From NCBI RefSeq assembly GCF_016859285.1, contig NC_053408.1, forward strand, positions 6,568,213 to 6,632,212: a stretch of 64,000 nt of DNA, read 5' to 3'. The number at the start of each line of letters is the position of its first letter. Within the stretch, counting starts at the first letter, position 1. Positions 38,272-49,800 of the stretch are shown here, one piece after another. Both the position numbers and the translations under genes were made by a program. Below the pieces are notes generated by a model. The model had not been told where the DNA came from and made no database searches. It saw only the letters and a program-made list of their open reading frames with translations. Origin of the DNA: Xiphias gladius. Taxonomy: Eukaryota; Chordata; Actinopteri; Istiophoriformes; Xiphiidae.

Positions 38272-39250
38272 GCCATCAACCGCATTCACCATCAACACCA
38301 GCAGTAACAGCCAAACCAGCTGAGCCTGGAGGAGAACCCTCTAATAACTCTAGAGCACCCACACGCGCCCCCAGCCCGATTAAAATGGACCTTTAACCCC
38401 TCAGTGACTGACATAAGGCGAGACTGTGAGGACGTATGATGGAGAATATCCATTCAACAGCTGGATACGTCCACACAGATCTCCTGTGGGCTTTATTGTG
38501 GACATTGAGCGATGGCGCTAGACGTACAGTGTGTGTTCTTTTCTTTCAAGCGTTTCCACTTTAGCTTGCTGTCGTGCTGAATTACTTGTGCTATCGTCAA
38601 GTCAGGATGGCGTCAGGCTCATTATGAACGCAACACCGTACTAATGTTTGCACACTGTGGGTATATACACTTTGGTAATGTTCTGTGCTTGTTATGAAGA
38701 CCAGGAACAGACACATCAAGCTAATGAGGGATCTTTATGGGGCTGAACCTCACAGTAATGATGTAAATGAGTACTGAGGGAAAACACTGGCATTATTTGA
38801 AAAAGGATAAAAAAAAAGTTGAGAGGATATTACACTAATGGCAATGTAAAAATTGTATTATGTGCAAAGGCCTACTGTCAAAATGTTTCAGTATCAATGT
38901 TTCTTGTAGTGAGGTCGTTTCATTTTAATGACAAAATACTTGATCATCTTGATTGTTGTGCACTTGTGGATTTAAACTCAACCTTGAATTCTCACACACC
39001 CCAGGTCTATGCCTTTTCTTACCCAAACTTGACTGTTAAATGTCAGGATTGTTGGTGTAGATAAACGTTATAGTACCACGAGATGCTTTTTCAGATTAAT
39101 TGGCCGTATTTTTAATGAATTATTTAACTGTTGCCTTTTCTTTTATGTTGTTTTCATTGACGTTGTTTTCATATTTACTACTTTCTATGCTTTATTTTGT
39201 ACTTTTTTTTTTTTTTATTTGTACCCAAATAAATTCAAATGAAATATGTT
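38272..39250 (+). other. kif19: kif19 3' UTR and poly(A) signal
   Basis: About 1 kb of non-coding sequence follows the TGA and becomes A/T-rich. AATAAA at 39228-39233, after a T-run, is the best poly(A) signal, with cleavage expected near 39250. Confidence 0.75.
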
Positions 39251-39259
39251 AAATGTTGC

Positions 39260-40570
39260 TTATTTTCCAATCCATGTAAATTGTGTGTTTTTAGGCTCGG
39301 GGGGAAAAGAAAATGTCGGATAAGGTCAGTTCACATGGTCATTTTTTTTAATCATCTTAGACGAGGTCACAACTTTGCAGAGTGTGGCTACTGTGCTAAT
39401 AATGTGGACGACACGGCCATAGCCTGCAGAAATGTATTGATTAGAATAAATATGAAGGACAAACAATTGGAGCAGAGCAGGGTTCACAAATCAACCAATG
39501 AGGGAGTGCATCAAATACTAACTCTGACATTGTTTTTAGAACAGTTTTGGACCCAGGCTTTAGACTAGACTATTCTATAATGCAATGGGAATGTGAATAG
39601 TAGTAGTGAAAGGGCCACGCAAGACTCGGCGCTGGTCTGATGTGTAGTGTTCCCAAATGTCCACTAGATGTTGCACAGTGGCCACAGTTGGGCCGGAGAG
39701 TATCGAGCAGCCCAGCCTCCGGGCCACAGATCGCCATCTGATGGACCCTCTCCACCCACAGCACAAGTTCCTCCGAGACTTGTGGTCAACTTTGCTGGGT
39801 TTAGCATTTACAGTTCACTTTTGTGATCTTACTCATTTTGCAAAGACTTCTATGGATGGAATCTTAGGTTGCGTTTATTAATTTTACAAATTAAATTATA
39901 AGCAGCAGTTTTTTTTTTCCAGTGGTATTTTATTTCCTATAATCTGGCTATGGGTGATGCATAGTTGGAGAGGGATTATTAGTGAGTCCGTCTCCTGAGT
40001 CTGGGTCCATGTGCTGTCCACAGTCTATACAGTGGCTGGAGGGTCGTGGTTGGAGCTGCACCACATTTTTAGCTGCAAAACCGTTTCAGTGATCGAACAC
40101 TTCTCTGTGACGACAAACCTGTGACAAAGGCCGGTGGCCCCACACCATTATCTAGTTGGCATCATTAAAGTACAATCACAGCGGTTGTTTTGAGTCCCCT
40201 TGAGCTTTGAATCCTTGACTCTGACAAGGGCATCCACCCCTGCCCGAGAAATAGCAACGACAGATGCATGCGTGAATTGGATGAGCAGAACCATCGAGTC
40301 CATTTTTGTTTCCAGATATGAGGCGTGTTTCAGGTTTCAGTTAGCAATCATCCAGATAACCCAGTAAAACTACTGCTTCTTGCAGACCTCCTTGTTTAAA
40401 TGTCTCTCAGTCACACAAAAGTTAGTATACCAATCTGAAAACGTCCACTTTTTCGAACTTGTGTACTTTGCTATTTTTTATTTATTCATTTTTTTTAACG
40501 AGTCTGAGCACGTCTGAAAATGATACCAAAAGACATACAAACAAATGAATCAGTACGAGACTTCACTCCA
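39260..40570. other. Intergenic spacer between kif19 and the AP-2-like gene
   Basis: No exon-like sequence. The longest ORFs (39239-39568 and 39570-39766 on opposite strands) have no recognisable similarity or splice context. Confidence 0.6.
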
Positions 40571-41480
40571 TTGTATTTGGACGAGCCTGAGTCGGAAATA
40601 CCGCCCCCTTCTTCGCCGCTGACACCATCCTCGCCCAATGACGAAGCGCTCGCGGCGTGACTGATGCGTCAACCGGCCAATGAGCGGTGGGATTACGGCT
40701 CCTCAGCGGTAGTGCACGTACAGCTGATTTGCAACCCGCCGAAGCAACAGCAGAGAAGAAGGAAAAATGTCGCTGGCTTCGACGCGGACCGTTCTAGGAT
40801 CAGTGTCGTTTTAGGAAAACTCAGACGGCGATTCGGTGAGTGGCACAGCCGTCACTAGTTGAATCCAAGGTGAGGGCTCGAGTTCGGTGTCTCCCGTCCG
40901 GAACCGCAGCCGGTTTCGCCCGTTTTGTGCAACGTTTCAGGCCTGCTGTATTAAAAGAAAAAAAAAAAAAATCCCAGCCACGGCAGCTCCTGGCAGCCAT
41001 GATGAATGTTAGTTATGATAAAATGTGTGTCGCTAGTTGGTAGCTGAAAAGTCAGTGCTTTTTTTGTTTGTTTGTTTTTGTTTTTGTTCTGTTTTTTTTA
41101 CACATAGGTTACAAGTCAGCATTTACCACCGCGGGCATCAAACGCTGATAAAGCAGCAGCAGGGGGAAACGACAAAGCTCGTATTTGGTGTTGTTTTCCC
41201 GAAAGTTGACAGTTCGAAAAGTAACATATTACCGACGCACTCGCGTCCGCCCCGCTCATTTCTCGCCGTGTCAGAAGTTAATCTGGGAGTTTAATTATTT
41301 TTGGGGACGCACTTGGACAGAGACACTGTGCTGCTGTTTGAGCTAAGGGTGTGGGGGGGGCTGTCCTCCTGCTACGTCTTGTCCAATCACAGGCGTTTCT
41401 TCTCGCAGCGCGACAGACGGGCCACATGAGCGACTCCGGACAAAACTGTGACCTTTATCCGTCTTGTCCTGCGTATTAGA
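40571..41480 (+). promoter_or_regulatory. CpG-rich promoter and non-coding first exon of the AP-2-like gene
   Basis: G/C content and CpG density rise sharply. CCAAT boxes occur at 40635-40639 and 40676-40680 (both as CCAATGA). A plausible untranslated exon ends at 40835 with the donor CG|GTGAGTGG. The best matching acceptor before the coding exon is a long CTT tract ending ACAG at 42502. Exact transcript ends cannot be fixed without RNA data. Confidence 0.55.
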
Positions 41481-42503
41481 GCCGTCGAGCTGTTGCGTGA
41501 GATGCAGCGCGTGGTAAAAAAAAAATCGGGCTGTCGCGCGTTTTTGCGCTGTGAGGAAACTGCGCGTCATGCATCTGGACGGGTTTTTTTTTTTTTTTTT
41601 TGCGCTTTGACGCACTGTGCGGATCGCAATCCTGCTGTGGCAACGAATAAATGTGGGAAAAGCTGAGACACAATGCAAGGCTGAGCAAGTACAGGGTTTT
41701 GTTCAGGTTTCAGGTTTCCGACCTCGGACAGGTGTGGGACGCCACGGACGTTGAGCACCTGAGTGGTTGAGTGTCAAGTCTCTAGCACATAAACACGCAG
41801 CGCGCAGCCTTACGCACAGCCGTGTAATTCAAGACCTGTAGTGTTATCTCAACTTTACCCAGCATGCATTTATGCCACTGCATCATTTGGTGCTTTTGTC
41901 ATTTTTTTTTAAAAATGACTTGTTTCTCTTATTTGGTATAAAAATGCATTATCAACTTCTTAGGTAATTTCACTGAAATACTTTCACCTCATAATTTCTT
42001 TTTAAGTGTCTAAAATTACATCAAATATAAAAAAGTGGAAAGAGTTCAGATTTTCGAGGACACACCACCTTTGCCATGTAGGATATTTTTGCAACAAATT
42101 TCATCTCTCCGGAGAGATTAGTAGCAGTGGCGTCAGCTGTTGCGGTGAACCTGCTCGTGTTTGGCCCAGTTACAATGGCTGGGTGTTGTCCACAAAGAGA
42201 TTTCCCACGATATAAACACCAATTTCACTTTAACCATCCAAAAGGACACAGTTTCAGTTGAATACATTTTTATTCCCCTTTATATCCCAAACCCAAAAAC
42301 ATTATATCATTATATTTCAGTTTTCCAAATAATCATTATCACAATCAAGCTTCTAATGCACAGGGTTTTGCTGTTCCACCAGCTATAAATGGTGGCATAA
42401 TTTAATTTGATAATTTTCAAAATTACAAAGCTAAATAAAAAAAAACTTAAACCTTTGGCTCTGACCATAACTTCTCTTTTTTTTTTCTTCTTCTTCTTAC
42501 AGA

Positions 42504-42551
42504 ATGAAACCTGTGCTGTGGTGTTGCCATGAAAGATTATTCCCTTTATGA
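42504..42551 (+). promoter_or_regulatory. Short upstream ORF before the AP-2-like start
   Basis: A 15-codon ORF starts two bases after the presumed acceptor at 42502 and stops 230 bp before the main ATG. If this exon is used, ribosomes meet it first. Confidence 0.35.
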
Positions 42552-42781
42552 ATCTGTACAAAGTGAAATGTGCTAACAGTTTTAATGCGGGAGGTTTTAC
42601 CTTGTTTACAGAGAGAGAGTGAGCTTACCTTCCCCTTTTGTCAGGTCAGCTTTAAGCATAGCCATTTGAAAAAAGGAGGGTATACTGTAACACTACATGG
42701 GCCTCTAGCGTGTCCTGATCCGATAATTACAGCCCCTGGAGCCTCCTCCCTCAGCTAGAAAGGTAAAATTTCAGCAAAGAC

Positions 42782-44611
42782 ATGGACCCATCTACTAGGG
42801 TGGTGGGTCTGGATGCCCAGGGCAACATGGTTTTCACGGTGGTAAAGCCAGTTATGGGCATCTTTCAGGTTTCCTCAGAGCAAGCTGGCAGTGTAGGACA
42901 AGGGGGAATGGGTCTGCAGGGTTTATCTGAAAACACATTGGTCCTCCCTCAAGTACAAGACCAGACTCCACTAGACCAGAACCAGGTGGAAATGCACACC
43001 ATACAGCCTCATATTCAGCCCCAGATGCACGTTTCTGCCCCGGTCCAGACTGAGGATGTGCCCCAGAATCAGGAGCCACCACCAAACTCAAGCACAAATT
43101 CAGGGTCCGGTACCCAGATGCCATTTGCAGAGGTGTCGTCACTCCTTGATCCCAACATGAAAGGTTCTAAGGCTCGTAAGTGACCAGTTGTTTGAGGATT
43201 GTACCTTTTGAACGTTTATCAAACTGTAGGTATTGGGGTTAGGTTACAATCGCTGGTTCCGTTTTGGATCTAGTTCCAGGTTGGTAAAATATCAAGCTTG
43301 AATCTTTTATATCTTCCCTTTTTAAATTACCAAGGAGCAATGTACAAAACATTCAGGTCATTTAGCTCATTTGCAAATTGAGTATTATCTGATTGTGTAA
43401 TCTGAGTTGTCGAGTTTCAGCTTCATAGTTAAGTTATTCAAACAAAACGTTTGTCATTTATAATTGGGCAAAGCTAATCCTTAATAAATATGAAAAGGCA
43501 CCCGGATTTGATGAGCCAATTCAATATGGCGTTCAGATTTGATAAAATTCTATTAAATCCCAACCCTACTATGCTGATGCGTTCACCTCTTCCTGCGTTG
43601 CTCTGATTTCAGGGAAGTATCTCATCTCGTACGATGAAATCAAACGGCGCCTGCAGGCTCCAGAGAAGATGTCCCTGCGCTCCTTGGCAGCGTACACTCG
43701 GGTCAGCAGAGGCCCAGCCAGCAAGAAAACACTTCTAGAGTCGCTTAATGTACTCGGCCTCACGCCAAGCACAACTACCTCTGTATCCTCCTCGTTCTCC
43801 AAACTCACTGAAGGTGACGGATGTGTGTTTGCCTGTTTCTGTGTGTCTGTGAAGGCATGTTTAAATTTGTGCAAGAGACTCACGAGTGTTTTCATGTGTG
43901 TATGTTCTTAGGTGACACTGGTGCTTTGTGTGATGACATGAAAGATTTCGCCCATGACTACATTGACTACTGCAACATGGCTAAACAGCTCATTCCAGAG
44001 ACAAATACAGTTCAACACTGGTCCAAAATTATTGAAACTAAGTATGTACTGTATGTCCTCGCTGTAACATGGATTTCAAGCCTGTTTTTACAAGGAATCT
44101 TGGATTAAAAGGAATAACAGCACTCTCTTTTTCTCTCAGGAACCACCTTGAGGATATGAGAAAATGTTTCAAGGACCCAGTCAACAGTGGTGCATTTGAC
44201 AACGTCACTCATGGCCTCGGTCTGGGAATGTTAGATGTAGCGCTGGACATGATCATTATGGTAATTGAACAGCAGATTCGCATCTTGTCTGGTGCAGCGG
44301 CATCAGACCCAGCAGACTCTGGTCCGCCAATGCGGCGTACCCGCAGGCGTCACCGCAAAACCCGCTCAGCTGACATCGAGAAGCCTTACAGGGTGGCGGG
44401 AGGGGTCAAAGAGCAAGGGAAGATCATTTCAAAAGGCAAGGGGCGAGGCAAGGCCAAGAAGAAAATCAGACAGGAAACTGGAGATGTTGGTCCTGTGGAA
44501 ACCCAAGCAGAGCAGTGCAAGCCAGATGATGTGGAGAGTAACGTCCTAACCCTGGTTTCTGTGGGTTATGAGACTGTTTCCAGTGGTCTCACTGCAGACG
44601 GAACTGTTTGA
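42782..44611 (+). CDS. Divergent AP-2-like (TFAP2-type) DNA-binding protein, 398 residues
   Basis: Four coding exons: 42782-43175, 43613-43813, 43912-44041 and 44140-44611, all GT-AG, in phase, ending TGA. Residues 1-131 are Gln/Pro/Met rich without a recognisable domain; they open GLDAQGNMVFTVVKPV. Residues about 132-291 follow the layout of the AP-2 basic plus helix-span-helix region: KYLISYDEIKRRLQAPEKMS matches the AP-2 segment in the KYxVTVAEVQRRLxPPE pattern, TLLESLNVLGL matches the LREKLDKIGL position, then DDMKDFAHDYIDYC, and THGLGLGMLDVALDMI matches the SHGFGxPA block. The basic RRK cluster after the IGL position in canonical AP-2 is replaced by Ser/Thr residues. Residues about 305-352 are very basic (MRRTRRRHRKTRS, KGKGRGKAKKK), a likely nuclear signal. 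It differs too much to be called one of the five standard TFAP2 genes; no PPxY activation motif is seen. The fold assignment is by eye. Confidence 0.75.
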
Positions 44612-44780
44612 CACCTGGTCGCATGACAGATCTTTGGAACCAATCAGTGTCCCATCCAAAGGGGATACTCAGCAATGGGACACAAGCTCTGCACAAGCAG
44701 AGCTGGGTTGAGGTCTTGTGAAGGCGATCACAGTTGTGGTGAGCCGAACATCATAGTATATCACAGTTTGGAATCCACCC

Positions 44781-45780
44781 TTAAAGGGACTAGTCCGACG
44801 TTTTGGGAAATGCGCTTTTTCGCTTCCTTTCTAAGATTCAGGTGAGAAGATTGATACCACTCTCACGTCTGTACGGTAAATATGCAGCTGGAACCAGCAA
44901 GTGGTTAGCTTAAGTTAGCATCAAGACTAGAAACGGGGAAACAGCTAGCCTGGCTCTGTCTAAATGTAACAAAATCTGCCTACCAGCAACTGTGAAGCTC
45001 ACCAATTAATACATCTCATTTGTTTAAAGGTGCTATATGTAAGTTTTTGCCATCGCTACATAGCCAATGTTAGCATTAACAGCTATTTACTTACCAGTCT
45101 AAACTTCTTTCATTTACTCGCCAAGAGCTTTCTCCAGCAGTGGAAAGCAACGCCAATGTCAACTCTTGTTTTGTTTGTATTTCTATCACTTTTTTTATTC
45201 TACTGAAATTAGCATGCTAACCAACTAGCCCCAGCCTTTCCCCTCTTGTAATACTACTTTGGGATGGTGAGTCAATGTAGCGTCCAGTCTGCCCTCGGTC
45301 CAGTATGAGAGGATGAAGAAGTACTGCTGCTCAGAAGGCATATTCTAACGTCTTGTAAACACAACGATGGCTCAAGCTCTTTGCAAGCGACCATTATCAC
45401 TACCACCACTGCCAACTGCTTCCAGCAGGAAACCACGTTCAGCAGCAGATAAAACTTACATATAGCAACTTTTAATCTGTACACAAAAACTGAAGCTTGG
45501 CTGGAAAATGCCAAATTGTCCTTTTTTACACTTTTTCACACACACAAGAAGTAAGGTTTTTATTGTTGAGCTTTATGCTGGTCGGCAGATTTACCTTTTG
45601 GACAGAGCCTGGCTAGTTGTTTCCCCGTGTTGCCACGCCTTATGTTAAGCTAAGCTAACCAGCTGCTGCGACATATTGTGCTGTACTGTACAGATACGAT
45701 AATACTATCGATCTTCTCATCTAACTGCTGGCAAGAAAGCGACCGAGGACATTTTCCAAAATGTTGAACTGTTTCTTTAA
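44781..45780. mobile_element. Non-autonomous DNA transposon with very long inverted repeats
   Basis: The left arm, from TTAAAGGGACTAGTCCGACG, and the right arm, ending TTGAACTGTTTCTTTAA, are imperfect inverted repeats over at least 200 bp. Paired landmarks include GAGAAGATTGATACCACTCT / AGTATTATCG..CTTCTCATC, GTGGTTAGCTTAAGTTAGCA / TTAAGCTAAGCTAACCAGCT, and ACGGGGAAACAGCTAGCCTGG / CCTGGCTAGTTGTTTCCCCGT (each at most one or two bases apart). No transposase ORF. Total 1,000 bp including a nested insertion. Confidence 0.9.
45024..45475. mobile_element. Second MITE nested inside the 44.8-45.8 kb transposon
   Basis: The left end TTAAAGGTGCTATATGTAAG and the right end, whose reverse complement is TTAAAAGTTGCTATATGTAAG, form a terminal inverted repeat. 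The host reads TTTGTTTAA before and TTTAATCTGTACA after, consistent with a duplicated TTTAA or TTAA target. It has no ORF of note and is younger than the host element. Confidence 0.85.
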
Positions 45781-46439
45781 GTGAATCATTTGTTTCTTTC
45801 GTACATATTTAAATATCTAAACTGAATCCTATCGTATTATTTTTTTTCATCCTAGGTTTTTTAGTGAACAGACAAACCAATGTATCTAAAATGTAAATAC
45901 ACTGAACACTGAGAACCTGACACCTGTCCATACACAGGTACAGCCCTACAATGTAGAACAGATAATACCAGAAGTCTGGATTATATTTTTTTGCTGATGG
46001 TACAATGTCTCTTGTTCCCCTGTTGTATTTATTGTGTAGATTTCCAGTTCTATTGTTCTGTACTAGAGTAACGACAATAATTGTTTTTACTGGAACCTCA
46101 AGAGCTGAGTAAAATATAAAGATTTAATTTTCATAACTACTTGAATCTGTTATTGTCTTGTGATAGATGTCATAAATGGAGCAAGGTCAGTTTTAAATTT
46201 GTTGATCACTGCGTTAAAAAGTGAGAATTGCTTCATGTCTTTCATCCAGCAGTTTAAGGGACTTAAACATCATAGCATTTTGTTTAATCACCAAACTGTG
46301 AATAGAAGAAAAGCGAGAAAAAAAACATTTTATCAAATCCAGTTCCTGAGATGTTTTAAAGAAGGAAGGTAGGGTTTGAATAAAATGATCAGGTTGGAGA
46401 CAGAACAAATTGCAATCTAATAATACACTATTGTACAGA

Positions 46440-46872
46440 AACAGATGCCAGATGCCTACCTGTCTGTGTTGTTGTTGTTGTTCTTCTTCTTTTGGCTGGG
46501 ATTGTTTTTAGAAGCTGAAAAGCACTGTGGGAGATTTTAGGGCTCTAGGAATACACTCAGCGGAGTCAGCCCAGTGCTAATACCTTAACTGTACACACAA
46601 ACAGGGAGGGGGAGGGTGAGCAGCTTAAGTGAGGATTTTCCCTGTATTAACCCTGAGAGTGAGAGAGAGCCAGCTGGAGTGAAAGGAGGAGGAACTAGAC
46701 AGACGTGTTCAAAACATCAGTTTTATGTGGAGTGCAGCAGTGTAGGTTGTCGAGGTTTGAAGAGAAAAGCAAAAGGAGAATGACTGTGAAAACGTGCTGT
46801 GTGTTTTGCGTGAAGATGTCAACCTGAGAAAGTTTCACCGCCAGCTATCCAAAGACCATAGACCGGAGCAGA
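46440..46872 (+). promoter_or_regulatory. Presumed promoter/5' UTR of the armadillo-like gene
   Basis: G/A-rich stretch with GGGAGGGGGAGGG at about 46605, not CpG-rich. Two short upstream ORFs (46725-46745 and 46780-46827) precede the chosen ATG. No TATA box with convincing spacing was seen. Confidence 0.35.
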
Positions 46873-49800
46873 ATGGGACACCCTAATGTGCCACTCACGT
46901 ACAGTTACACACATTCCCACAGGGACAAACACAGATCCAGTCGACTGCAACCATACACACCAAACGGTGAGTTAAACAGTATCATGACCGATGTTTTACA
47001 GTGTAAAGTTGCTTTACCAGATCATGATATTGGCTTTGACATTAGTGTGTTTGTAATATTTTTATTCATTCACAGAACCAACGCACTTTGTTTCATGCTT
47101 CACATTTACACAGACTTTTATACTGTTGGCCATTGAACAGCTTAACTAGGCAAACTAGAGGTTAACTGCCACGTTTGAAAGCACCTCAGTAGCAGTTTTT
47201 GATGAGGGGGAAATGTTATTCATTCACACGCATTTTCATAGCTGGTTAAGAGATTCAAACCAGTGATCTTCACTTTCCACGAATCCTTAAAGAGACATAC
47301 CCGTGTGTTTGTTAAACTCTTTTACAACAAACCGTATGTACTTCACTCATTTTTGCTGAAAATTCGCAAATGCATGCTTTGTTGAAGTCTTAGATTCTTT
47401 AATGTATTTTTCCTACCAATACAGGCAGCCATTTTTTGTAACAAGTGCTGTACAATATGAAAATCAACTAACAGACTCTTGAAACTTGCACTTGAACATC
47501 AGCGTTGCATTATTTTTGCCAATTTACATTATCCTTGTCTGGTAATGCAGCTTAAGTGGCTGGACTGTTGAACCAAAATACCTTTTTCACTTAAATGGAT
47601 TCCACAATTCAAGCAAGTTTTCAAAAGTCTCGTAATTGATTTTCATATCATATGAAAATGCCTGGCAACCGATGGCTGCCAGGAATGGTTTGGAAAAATA
47701 CACTTGAGATTTGTCAAGCACAGCAGCACCGTTTGCAAAATGATTATATGTGATGTAAAGTATGTGTGATTTGTAGTGAATGGGCTAAAACATGCAAAAC
47801 CACTGGTGTAGTGTTTTAAGCCTCCTAATATTTCTCCACATGCTTGGGTCTTCAGTTAATCATCTGGTGTTTGCTCAGGTGAGGGCTGCGATCAGAGTGA
47901 GCACATTGCTAATCACCGTGTGTCACTGGCCTCTGTATAAGTTAATTGAAGAACCACTCAAAAGATAATTGGGTTGGCAACTGGAGGGTTTTATGTTTGC
48001 AGAGACCAGCTGGGAAAAACTGACCAGGAAAGTGGTATTTAGTGTTTAAGTGTCCTTGACCAGAGCACTTACCACAAAGCTGGTCAGGTCTGCTGTGTGA
48101 GCAGCTCGGAGACACCTCCATGAAGCTCTCCATTCCCGTTTAATTAATTTTGACTGGAGTTTAAACGAAAGTTAATAGAATGAATGAAAAATACAGAATA
48201 GTTATATTTGGATCATGCATTTGGAAGTTAGTGAACCAGATATCTATCAGTGCCACTCGCCTAGGTGGATGTTAAGATAAGGGTTTTATCGATCTATCAC
48301 AGTGCTGGTCGATCAGTCCGCCACTTTGGTCCAGACTGATATTTCCCAACAACTGGTGGATGAACTGCCACGAAATTTTGCACAGACATTTGTGGCACCA
48401 AGAAAATTAAGCATTCTGACATCGATGATCCCCCGAGTTTTCCTTTAGCGCCACCATGAGGTTGGTTTTGAGTGTGTGCCCCCCTCAGGATGAACAGTAA
48501 TAACTTTGGCCATCCATCTAGAGCCATCAGAATTTCACTTTGCCCAGAACTTTGGCTTATGACCAAATACCTGCAAAACGGATGACATTTCCATCAGCCT
48601 CAGCTGTACGTGGTGTTTAGCGCTGGGTAGGAAATGTTAGCGTGCTAACACACTAAACCAGGATGGTGACAGTTGTCAGCACTATACCTGCTAAACGTTA
48701 AGATGTTACCATTGTCACCGACAGCATGTTAGCATGCCGATGTTAGCGCTACGCACAAATCACCGCTGTGGCTTCGCAGTACGGCCTCACACAGCTGCTG
48801 GCATGTCCGTAGACCTTATAGTCTTGTTTTCGTTGCACCGCTAAGGCCAACATACAGTTGGGAAAAGCTCAGGTCCAAACCAGAAAGAGCAGAGGATCAC
48901 ATCTGGATGTTTTGGAAGAAGGAAATAAAGTGTATCTCCGTACACTTAGTCACATTATTCTCAGCGTTCTTTACCCCTGGTCAAAATGCAGTTCTAATCG
49001 AGACTCTCAGTTGTACTTTACTGTTTATATTTCCAGTATTCTCCCACTTGTGTGTTTTCGTCACATGCAGTGCTTTCTTATGAGCGACCCCGCTTCCCTC
49101 TCCACCAACTGTAATGACTTTTTCATAGATCATATTCTCCCGTACGGCATCCATGCCTGATAGCCTTTTACTCGTACCCCTTTTCATGACCCTTAATGTG
49201 CCTCCGTTTTTCTATATCTCCCCACAGACAACCTGAACAATGCATTAGGCGCCATCAGAGTCCTTGGTTTTGAACTGATTGAGGATGAACTTAAACCACA
49301 TCTGAACACGGTGCTGACCAACATAAAGGAGAGGAGTGAGTTTATTTACACTCTTTTTCACTGTTTATATCTCATTTCTAAGCCTCAGCTATAAGACTAC
49401 CTGCTAGAAAGGATAGGATATATCACAACCTGGCTTAGGCTTCGTGGTATAATGAGGGGTTTCAGGGTTATTTTTTTGTGTCCTAGTATGTCTTTCATTT
49501 GAAGTGATTTGAATTGCAAAATGTAGACAGCTCTGCTGCCACATGCAATTTACATATTTATATGTTTCAATACCAGTATACCCTAAGACAGCATAGCCTC
49601 CCACCCATAGTGACAACTGTGCCATAACAGCTCCCCATTCTGAATAATAAAACCTGTAGCAAAAGCACCCCGATGAGGAATCGGGATCTGGGGATTGAGA
49701 AGCTGCGAAGGGGATATGTGTATGACAGTTGTAAGTCCCTGGTAGACGTTAAGCTGTATTTGTGACTCCTAGCAAGAGAGCAACAGGGGGATAGAAAGGC

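Larger units (their letters stand above)
44612..46400 (+). other. 3' UTR region of the AP-2-like gene, with transposons and poly(A) signal
   Basis: No coding content. Most of it is the nested transposon pair at 44781-45780. AATAAA at 46379-46384 is a candidate poly(A) signal; an ATATAAAGA variant lies near 46113. The true end is uncertain. Confidence 0.5.
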
